DNA of 9,848 bases from Anaerotignum sp. (GTDB lineage: Bacteria; Bacillota; Clostridia; Lachnospirales; Anaerotignaceae). Made by a program: the position numbers and the translations under genes. The notes below the pieces were generated by a model that did not search any database, was not told the DNA's origin, and saw only the letters and a program-made list of their open reading frames with translations. Shown one piece after another: positions 5,501-9,848 of the stretch. The stretch lies in assembly GCA_020024395.1 (NCBI GenBank), contig JAHHTV010000049.1, forward strand, positions 1 through 9,848, in the 5' to 3' direction. The first letter of the stretch is position 1. Every line of letters begins with the position of its first letter.

Positions 5501-5717
5501 AAAGGTGGTGAAAACAATAGAAACAAAACTACGAAAAGAGTTGCGAAACAGAAAGATAACCATTCAAGAAGCAGCGACAGAAATTGGAATAAAAAGAGAA
5601 ACTTTGCAAAGAAAAATTGCCGGTAAACAGCCATTTTATTTACATGAGGCGATTGCTTTACACAGATTATATTTTTCAGAGTTGGATTTTTTGGAAGTTT
5701 TTTTGGAATATGAATGA
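5490..5717 (+). CDS. Small HTH protein, second of the Cro-like type
   Basis: This 75-residue basic protein has a helix-turn-helix pattern at about residues 24-50 (ITIQEAATEIGIKRETLQRK), then IAGKQPFYLHEAIALHRLYF and an acidic end. Its layout (helix, IG-turn, recognition helix ending in QRKI/QNKL, then a short G-x-x-x-F segment) parallels the protein at 4746-5009, so the two may be distant paralogues or alternative regulators. The ATG at 5490 overlaps the last codons of the antirepressor and has a poor ribosome site, so translational coupling is likely. The in-frame GTG codons near 5505 lie too close to AAAGG to be clear starts. A regulatory role in early expression is inferred from the fold and position only. 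Confidence 0.65.
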   Translation: MYRKKVVKTIETKLRKELRNRKITIQEAATEIGIKRETLQRKIAGKQPFYLHEAIALHRLYFSELDFLEVFLEYE

Positions 5718-5749
5718 AAAATTTTTAGATAGTACTTTGCATAAGAACT

Positions 5750-5767
5750 ATACATACAAATATGTAT
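5750..5767. repeat. Perfect 7-bp inverted repeat before the small basic gene
   Basis: The sequence atacata-caaa-tatgtat lies in the 99-bp gap between 5717 and 5817. It resembles a small operator rather than a terminator because no GC-rich stem or T tract follows. No clear promoter could be placed in the gap. Confidence 0.35.
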
Positions 5768-5816
5768 TAGGACATACTGTGTCGAACATACACTAAACCA
5801 AAAGGAGTGATACATC

Positions 5817-5987
5817 ATGCGGACACGAAAAAAGAAAGAATATGAGGTAACAGTGATACGTTGCCCAAGAACACCAGAAGAAGACATTAGAATACGGCAA
5901 GAGATTACAGATGTGCTGTATCGGGCAAAAATGGAGGTATTACAAAAACAAGCAATGTTGGCAGGAGAAAACAAAGAAGATGCGTAA
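5817..5987 (+). CDS. Small basic phage protein, unknown function
   Basis: This 56-codon gene has a strong AAAAGGAGTGATACATC-ATG start. The product begins with a basic cluster (MRTRKKKEYE), then VTVIRCPRTPEEDIRIRQEI and a likely helix to the end (about 24-50). I do not recognise the family. It is kept as a gene because of the strong ribosome site, the position in a packed operon and the absence of a competing frame. Its TAA stop forms the first bases of a terminator-like hairpin, so it may be the last gene of a short early transcript. Confidence 0.65.
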   Translation: MRTRKKKEYEVTVIRCPRTPEEDIRIRQEITDVLYRAKMEVLQKQAMLAGENKEDA

Positions 5988-6007
5988 AAGGGCAATATGC
6001 CCTTTTT
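5986..6007 (+). terminator. Terminator-like hairpin inside the early operon
   Basis: AAAAGGGCA pairs perfectly with TGCCCTTTT across a 3-base loop (ata), giving a 9-bp stem whose 3' arm ends in a five-T run (6003-6007). It overlaps the stop codon of the preceding small gene. The T run is short, so termination may be partial, acting as an attenuator between regulatory and replication genes. Confidence 0.55.
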
Positions 6008-6046
6008 GAAAACAACAATGTGGGACAAGCAGAAAGGAAGTATCAT

Positions 6047-6202
6047 ATGGCACAAGCGGCAGTATACATCATATTTTCGATTGTGGTATTTATGGCATTG
6101 GGTATGGTGCTGATGTTGATGAAGATAAAACAGTTACAGCAGGATAAAAGAGATTTGAAAAACAGAATGTATGGTATGGCAAAACAAAAATGGTATGAAT
6201 AA
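6047..6202 (+). CDS. Small single-pass membrane protein
   Basis: This 51-residue product has one hydrophobic segment at about residues 4-24 (AAVYIIFSIVVFMALGMVLML), followed by a basic, helix-prone tail (KIKQLQQDKRDLKNRM). It is probably a membrane-anchored phage peptide with a cytoplasmic coiled or amphipathic tail. The ATG at 6047 is preferred because AGAAAGGAAG lies upstream at normal spacing. An in-frame GTG at 6020 would add nine residues without a good ribosome site. The family is not recognised. Its position among early genes would suit a superinfection-exclusion or replication-anchoring role, but nothing in the sequence decides this. Confidence 0.65.
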   Translation: MAQAAVYIIFSIVVFMALGMVLMLMKIKQLQQDKRDLKNRMYGMAKQKWYE

Positions 6203-6217
6203 AAAGGAGTGGCAAAC

Positions 6218-6412
6218 ATGAAATATATGGATTTTACAGCAAGCAGTGCAGCGGAAGAATTTGCAATATTGGTAGGACGTGTGGAGGCGTTTGCAGCATT
6301 TGTGAATGAAAGCAAATACAGCATCGAAAGAGAACTTTGTGCCAAAATGCTGGGCTTTGCGTTGCGTGATGTCAATGAGCAAGAACCATTTGAGAAAGAA
6401 GATGAAATGTAA
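6218..6412 (+). CDS. Small phage protein of unknown function (64 aa)
   Basis: The ATG at 6218 follows AAAAAGGAGTGGCAAAC, a strong ribosome site. A GTG at 6209 falls inside that site and is not used here. The product, starting MKYMDFTASSAAEEFAILV, is mostly helical with an acidic end (EQEPFEKEDEM) and no recognisable motif. The stop TAA shares its last base with the ATG of the next gene (TAATG), indicating translational coupling. I do not recognise the family. Small helical proteins of this kind are common in the early operons of Firmicutes siphophages. Confidence 0.6.
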   Translation: MKYMDFTASSAAEEFAILVGRVEAFAAFVNESKYSIERELCAKMLGFALRDVNEQEPFEKEDEM

Positions 6413-6582
6413 TGGGATATATGTGTATCAAAAGCAACAAAGAATGTGATGGCTGTGGGGATTGTCGTGGACAGTTACAACCTTGTCCAGAATGTGGCAA
6501 TGAAACATATGAGGCATTGTATTTGATAGACGGAATGGTCATCGGGTGTGATGCATGTGTAGAAAAGAAATGGGTGTTATGA
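6412..6582 (+). CDS. Small cysteine-rich zinc-ribbon protein
   Basis: This 56-residue product starts in the TAATG overlap with the preceding gene. It contains Cys at 5, 12, 15, 18, 25, 28, 45 and 48: an N-terminal cluster (CDGCGDC, 12-18) and a clear zinc-ribbon pair, CPEC (25-28) with CDAC (45-48). The segment between the pairs (ETYEALYLIDGMVIG) would form the ribbon strands. Such small zinc proteins are frequent in phage early regions and may bind nucleic acid or a host protein. The reading frame is short but has strong support from the paired cysteines and the coupled start. The exact function is unknown. Confidence 0.65.
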   Translation: MGYMCIKSNKECDGCGDCRGQLQPCPECGNETYEALYLIDGMVIGCDACVEKKWVL

Positions 6583-6642
6583 CCAAAAGAATAGGTCGCA
6601 AGATTTGAACAAAGACCATGTAATGGAAACGGAGGATATGCA

Positions 6643-7164
6643 ATGAAGAACGAAGTGAGTGGACATTGGAAAAAACTTGTTTCCGACCCCAAGTATTTAG
6701 GGGCTGCGGACTTGGAAGGTATGAAAGAAATTGCAGGTACGATTGCTGGAATGACAAAGGAAATGGTGCAAAATACAAGTGGCAGAGTAGAAAAAACAGT
6801 TCTGCATTTTGAAGAAAATATGAAACCGTTGGTTCTGAATGCAACAAATTCTAAGATAATTACAAAATTGGCAGGCACACCAATGGTGGAAGGCTGGAAA
6901 GGCATCAAAATACAATTATATTTTGACCCAAAAGTAAAATTTGCGGGTGACATGGTTGGGGGTGTGCGTGTGCGACCTTACCCACCCAGAGCAGGTATTG
7001 AGACAGTGACAAGTAAACCAATACCATGTGAAAATTGTGGTGCAAATATCAAGCCTTTTGGAAAAATGTCAACAGAGCAAGTAGCAGCACATACAAAAAG
7101 CAGATATGGACAAGCATTATGTGCAGATTGTGCCACAAAAAGACAGGAGGAAAAACAAGCATGA
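6643..7164 (+). CDS. Conserved phage early protein with C-terminal zinc ribbon
   Basis: This 173-residue protein starts at an ATG with ACGGAGG upstream. Residues 9-118 follow a pattern I associate with a widespread phage early protein found beside RecE/RecT-type recombination genes: WKKLVSDPKYLGAADL, then LHFEENMKPLVLNATNSK (54-71), a WKGIKIQLYFDPKVK segment (85-99) and VRVRPYPPR (108-116). The C-terminal part adds a zinc ribbon, CENC (129-132) with CADC (160-163). The function is not established. The beta-rich central part would suit a nucleic-acid-binding fold, but that is inference. The stop overlaps the start of the nuclease gene by four bases (ATGA), so the two are translationally coupled and probably work in the same process. 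I saw no lesion in it. Confidence 0.7.
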   Translation: MKNEVSGHWKKLVSDPKYLGAADLEGMKEIAGTIAGMTKEMVQNTSGRVEKTVLHFEENMKPLVLNATNSKIITKLAGTPMVEGWKGIKIQLYFDPKVKFAGDMVGGVRVRPYPPRAGIETVTSKPIPCENCGANIKPFGKMSTEQVAAHTKSRYGQALCADCATKRQEEKQA

Positions 7165-7925
7165 TGTTGACAGCAGAAAATTATTTTTCACAAGAAGCAA
7201 ATCAAGCATATATGAGTGTTTCGCAGTTTAAGGCATTTGAAAAATGCGAGGCAGCAGCATTGGCAGAACTCAATAGTACATACAAACGTGAGAAGTCAAC
7301 AGCTTTGTTGGTAGGAACTTATATTGATGCATATTTCGAGGGGACACTTGGTGCATTCAAAGCGGAAAATCCTGAAATATTTATGAAAAACGGTGCTTTG
7401 AAAGCAGGATATCGCAAAGCAGAAGATATTATTCAGAGAATTGAAAATGAGCCTGCATTTATGGAAATGCTTTCTGGACAAAAACAGGTCATCAAAACAG
7501 GGCTGATTGATGGCATTCCAGTCAAAATCAAAATGGACGTGTACTTTCCGAACGAAAAAATTGTGGACTTGAAAATTATGCGGAATTTTGAACCAATTTG
7601 GAAAGATGGACAAAAAATGCCTTGGTTTGCTGCTTGGGGCTATGACTTACAAGGGGCTGTATATCAGGTGATAGAGGGAAATCACCTTCCATTTTATTTG
7701 GCTGCGGCAACCAAAGAACCAGTTACAGATATTCAAGGGTTATATATTCCGCAGGAGTATCTTGACGAACGTATGGAATATTTTAGAGGTATGGCACCCA
7801 GATATGCAGCTATCAAACGTGGGGAAATTGCACCTACCAGATGTGAACATTGTGACTTTTGCAAATTGACAAAAGCGTTCAAAGTGATAGATGCAGCAGA
7901 TTTATATTACGATATGGAGATATAG
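7161..7925 (+). CDS. PDDEXK exonuclease, RecE/DUF3799-like, with probable Fe-S cysteines
   Basis: This 254-residue protein has the RecB-type nuclease pattern: LLVGTYIDAYFEG (49-61), Asp126 in VKIKMD, Asp136 and Lys138 in KIVDLK, and a helix YDLQGAVYQ (161-169) carrying the expected Gln. It probably degrades DNA ends for homologous recombination, as RecE/lambda exonuclease-type proteins do, and is usually paired with an annealase. No RecT/Erf-type annealase was recognised here. One cysteine lies early (Cys29 in FEKCEA) and three late in CEHCDFC (228-234). This one-plus-three spacing is what Cas4 and AddB use for a 4Fe-4S cluster. The start at 7161 has CAGGAGG upstream and overlaps the previous stop. 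A second ATG at 7164 is equally possible. The product looks complete. Confidence 0.82.
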   Translation: MMLTAENYFSQEANQAYMSVSQFKAFEKCEAAALAELNSTYKREKSTALLVGTYIDAYFEGTLGAFKAENPEIFMKNGALKAGYRKAEDIIQRIENEPAFMEMLSGQKQVIKTGLIDGIPVKIKMDVYFPNEKIVDLKIMRNFEPIWKDGQKMPWFAAWGYDLQGAVYQVIEGNHLPFYLAAATKEPVTDIQGLYIPQEYLDERMEYFRGMAPRYAAIKRGEIAPTRCEHCDFCKLTKAFKVIDAADLYYDMEI

Positions 7926-7929
7926 GGAT

Positions 7930-8043
7930 ATGCATAAAATAACATTGTTGGGAAGATTGGTGCGTACACCGAAAATGCGATACAGTCACAATGCACAGGT
8001 ATGGACGATGATGTGCCGTTCTGATGGGAGGAAGAAAGTTTGA
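7930..8043 (+). pseudogene. ssb: Single-strand DNA-binding protein, N-terminal remnant
   Basis: The 37 residues begin MHKITLLGRLVRTPKMRYSH, a clear match to the first strand and loop of the SSB OB fold (family pattern M-N-K-x-x-L-x-G-R-L-x-R-D-P-x-x-R). After about residue 22 the sequence leaves the family and stops. SSB proteins normally have 110-170 residues and an acidic tail that recruits partners, so roughly three quarters of the protein is missing. The end runs straight into the ribosome site (GGGAGG) and the TTG start of the ERCC4 nuclease, indicating a deletion that removed the rest of ssb. The fragment cannot form an OB fold but may still be translated as a leader coupled to the next gene. 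The ribosome site is weak (AGGGAT). Confidence 0.75.
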
Positions 8044-8471
8044 TATACGTGGATACAAGAGAAAAGAAAAATGGGCATATCATCAAATACTTTGAAAAAA
8101 ACGGTATCGCATATGAGCGAAAAAAGTTAGAGGTTTGTGATTATGCCGCTCAATCCAATATTTTGATTGAAAGAAAGCAAAATCTTCTGGAACTGGCAGG
8201 CAACATCACAAAAGCACATGGCAGAAGAATAAAGGCGGAATTCACACGGGTTCCGCCAGATGCGAAGGTGTATGTGTTGATTGAAGAAGATATTGGAGCA
8301 TTCAAAAATGTGACAAAATGGCATAGTGCCTATATGAAATTGTCCGGTGTGACACTCTACAAGCATATGATTGGGTATCAGAAACGACACAATTTACAAT
8401 ATATTTTTTGTGATAAAACCATAAGCGGAAGGTTGATTGCGGAGTTGTTGGAGGTGCAACATGGCAAATAA
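8040..8471 (+). CDS. ERCC4-type (XPF/Mus81-like) phage nuclease
   Basis: This 143-residue protein has the ERCC4 nuclease signature: VDTREK at 4-9 with Asp5, the CDY element at 33-35 (Asp34), and IERKQNLLELAGNI (43-56) with the catalytic E-R-K at 44-46. Beta strand VYVLIEED (77-84) and a C-terminal YIFCDK segment complete the small restriction-like fold. Such phage proteins are thought to cut branched or flapped DNA during replication or recombination. In the usual ERKxxxD motif the Asp position is taken by Leu50 here, as far as I recall a common variation in phage copies. The start is TTG at 8040, chosen because GGGAGG lies eight bases upstream and no ATG fits. The gene overlaps the remnant ssb stop at its 5' end and the replication gene by 11 bp at its 3' end. 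Confidence 0.8.
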   Translation: MIYVDTREKKNGHIIKYFEKNGIAYERKKLEVCDYAAQSNILIERKQNLLELAGNITKAHGRRIKAEFTRVPPDAKVYVLIEEDIGAFKNVTKWHSAYMKLSGVTLYKHMIGYQKRHNLQYIFCDKTISGRLIAELLEVQHGK

Positions 8472-9270
8472 AAAATACTATTGGCTCAAACTGAAAAATG
8501 ATTTTTTCAGACTGAAAGAGATTAAAAAATTGCGTAAAGTCGCAGGTGGGGATACGTTTGTCATCATATATCTGAAAATGATGTTGTTGTCTTTACAACA
8601 TGATGGTGGTCTGATTTATGAGGGGACAGAAGAAAACTTCGCAGAACAAATTGCATTGGAAATTGATGAGGATATCGAAAATGTGCATTTGACGATTGCG
8701 TTTATGGTCAAAAACAAACTCATTTTTGAAACCAAAACAGATGAATATGTGTTGCCTTACGCTGTGAATTGTGTTGGTTCAGAAACACAGTCAGCACAAC
8801 GAATGCGACGACTTCGCAATAAAGAAACTGCGTCACATTGTAACGCTATTTTGTCACATTGTGATACAGATGTGCAAAAAAGTGACATAGAGATAGAGAA
8901 AGAGATAGAGAAAGAGATAGAGTTAGAGAGTAGTTGTGGTGATACCGCACCACAACCCACAACCACCCAACTCAAAAAGAAAACGTTTACACCTCCAACA
9001 TTGCAAGAGGTACAAGTCTATTGTTTGGAACGGCAAAACCACGTGGACGCAGAACGCTTTGTGGATTATTACACAGCCAATGGTTGGAAAGTCGGAAAAA
9101 ATAGTATGAAGGATTGGAAAGCGGCTGTAAGGACATGGGAACGAAAAGACAAAGCGGACACAACCGCAAATACATCGCAAAAGCAAAATCGCTTTATCAA
9201 TTACACACAACGGGATTGGAACTATGAGGAGCTGGAACGGTTGGAACAAGAAAGACAAAATGAGTGGTAA
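8461..9270 (+). CDS. Phage replisome organizer (replication initiator)
   Basis: This 269-residue protein begins with the phage replisome-organizer N-terminal domain, a winged-helix DNA-binding module seen as KKYYWLKLKNDFFRLKEIK (4-22), then GGDTFVIIYLKMMLLSLQ (29-46) and a VHLTIAFMVKNKLIF segment (75-89). A basic linker (QRMRRLRNKE, 113-122) and a repetitive charged stretch (EIEKEIEKEIELE, 144-156) follow. The C-terminal module contains VDYYTANGWKVGKNSMKDWK (201-220). Proteins of this type bind repeats in the origin, usually inside their own gene, and bring the host helicase or its loader. The ATG at 8461 has GGAGG upstream and overlaps the nuclease gene. The Gly-Lys-rich element is not a P-loop ATPase. 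No separate helicase loader is seen before the PAPS-reductase-like gene. Confidence 0.85.
   Translation: MANKKYYWLKLKNDFFRLKEIKKLRKVAGGDTFVIIYLKMMLLSLQHDGGLIYEGTEENFAEQIALEIDEDIENVHLTIAFMVKNKLIFETKTDEYVLPYAVNCVGSETQSAQRMRRLRNKETASHCNAILSHCDTDVQKSDIEIEKEIEKEIELESSCGDTAPQPTTTQLKKKTFTPPTLQEVQVYCLERQNHVDAERFVDYYTANGWKVGKNSMKDWKAAVRTWERKDKADTTANTSQKQNRFINYTQRDWNYEELERLEQERQNEW
8832..8924. repeat. Candidate phage replication origin: paired and tandem repeats in the initiator gene
   Basis: Two identical 10-mers, gtcacattgt, start at 8832 and 8853, 21 bp apart (two helical turns). A partial inverted copy (gtgaca) lies at 8882-8887. Three 12-bp tandem units (agagatagagaa, the last with two changes) fill 8889-8924. 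Many temperate phages place the origin in the linker region of the initiator gene, which is where these repeats fall. They also encode low-complexity protein, so chance and coding repetition remain possible. Confidence 0.45.
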
Positions 9271-9314
9271 TATTTTCCGTCATATAAAATGATGGCGAAC
9301 AAAGAGAATTTGAA

Positions 9315-9371
9315 ATGAAGATAGATATTGTAAAAATCAAAAGTGAAATCGAAAAAGGAAGGGCAATATGA
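9315..9371 (+). CDS. Possible 18-codon leader peptide
   Basis: An ATG at 9315 opens a frame reading MKIDIVKIKSEIEKGRAI whose TGA overlaps the ATG of the next gene (ATGA). The charged helical content and coupled stop resemble a short leader or the end of a small phage protein. The ribosome site (GAGAATTTGAA) is weak, so this is a tentative call. Otherwise the 97-bp gap after 9270 holds only the AAAGGAAGGGCAAT ribosome site of the following gene. Confidence 0.3.
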   Translation: MKIDIVKIKSEIEKGRAI

Positions 9372-9848
9372 CAGACAAAGAGCAAATAGCAATAAAACGA
9401 TTGCAACTAGCATCCGAAATGAGTCTGCAAGCGTATGGGGAACCGTTGATAATCACAACCAGTGGTGGAAAAGACAGTGATGTTTGTCTACATTTGGCAA
9501 AAGCGGCAGGTATTCCGTTCGAGGTACAGCACAGTTTGACTACCGCAGACGCACCTGAAACAGTTTATCATGTTCGGCATACATTCGCAGAGTTAGAGAA
9601 CAAGGGGATAAAGTGTACAGCGAATTATCCAATATACAAAGGCGAACGGATTTCTATGTGGTCATTGATACCGAAAAAAATGTTGCCACCAACACGTGTT
9701 ATGAGGTATTGTTGCAGTATTCTGAAAGAGCAGAGCGGCAAAAATCGTATGATAGTTACTGGTGTTCGATGGGCAGAAAGCGTAAAAGAAAAATGGACGG
9801 GCAGCATTTGAAAACATAACAACAAAAAAAGAAAATAAAATATTGATA
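9368..9848 (+). pseudogene. PAPS-reductase-like (adenine nucleotide alpha-hydrolase) phage protein, frameshifted, runs off the window
   Basis: The reading frame begins MTDKEQIAIKRLQLASEMSL. It carries the PP-loop ITTSGGKDSDV (29-39) that binds the ATP-type phosphates in PAPS reductases and related enzymes, a RYCC-x-x-LK element (113-120) and TGVRWAES (131-138). Phage members of this family have been linked to sulfur transfer or DNA modification, but their substrate is unsettled. The frame ends at 9809-9811 after 147 residues, well short of the family's usual length of 200 or more. Removing one A from the five-A run at 9789-9793 restores an open frame, VKENGRAAFENITTKK and onward, to the end of the window. 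A single-base insertion or a homopolymer sequencing error is therefore likely. The start has AAAGGAAGG upstream and may be coupled to the tiny frame before it. Confidence 0.7.

Noticed and set aside
4879..5634. Long minus-strand open frame of 251 codons
   Set aside because: It lies opposite the BRO-N/KilAC coding sequence, whose protein is recognisable, and its product is low-complexity Phe/Leu/Ser sequence with no ribosome site or family pattern.
6579..6608. Nine-codon frame (MTKRIGRKI) overlapping the end of the zinc-ribbon gene
   Set aside because: It is too short, with no ribosome site of its own and no recognisable content.
6372..6953. Minus-strand open frame of 193 codons
   Set aside because: It is antisense to the zinc-ribbon gene and the conserved early protein. 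The plus-strand genes have ribosome sites and paired cysteines, and the antisense product resembles nothing.

Overview
The window is AT-rich, Firmicutes-type DNA with strong AGGAGG ribosome binding sites. It most likely comes from a spore-forming member of the Clostridia. It covers one end of a temperate prophage: the attachment junction, the lysogeny module, the genetic switch and the early replication genes. The host evidence is at the left edge. A polysaccharide deacetylase of the PdaB sporulation family reads normally as far as NodB motif 4 and then runs into phage DNA, so the prophage appears to sit inside a sporulation gene.

The left half is on the minus strand and, read in transcription order from 4589 down to 701, forms the lysogeny module: an XRE repressor, a three-repeat mini-CRISPR array, a Fic-domain AMP transferase, one more solitary CRISPR-like repeat, an orphan HicB-type antitoxin, a YdbC/PC4 gene with an in-frame stop, and a large serine recombinase. 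The recombinase lies next to the attachment site. The array repeats are type I-C-like and no cas genes are visible. A 45-bp segment upstream of the array is repeated in diverged form upstream of the solitary repeat, so fic is bracketed by two related repeat units.

The switch is at 4590-4745. Two divergent promoters share three copies of a 15-16 bp operator whose centres lie about 32 bp apart. The middle copy fills the spacer of a near-perfect TTGACA-N17-TATATT rightward promoter.

The right half is on the plus strand and is a tightly packed early operon: a small Cro-like HTH gene joined out of frame to the remains of a BRO/KilAC antirepressor, a second small HTH protein, several very small proteins (one with a membrane segment, one cysteine-rich), a conserved phage protein with a zinc ribbon, a PDDEXK (RecE/DUF3799-like) nuclease with a Cas4/AddB-like cysteine pattern, a truncated single-strand-binding protein, an ERCC4-type nuclease, a replisome-organizer initiator with candidate origin repeats, and a PAPS-reductase-like gene that is frameshifted at the right edge.

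Four phage genes carry separate lesions (ydbC, antirepressor, ssb, PAPS reductase). The repressor, operators, Fic, HicB and recombinase look intact. This suggests an element losing lytic functions while keeping lysogeny, accessory (possibly defence) and excision functions. The most interesting points are the insertion into a sporulation gene, comparable to skin or SP-beta elements, and the CRISPR-like repeats placed between repressor and recombinase around fic.
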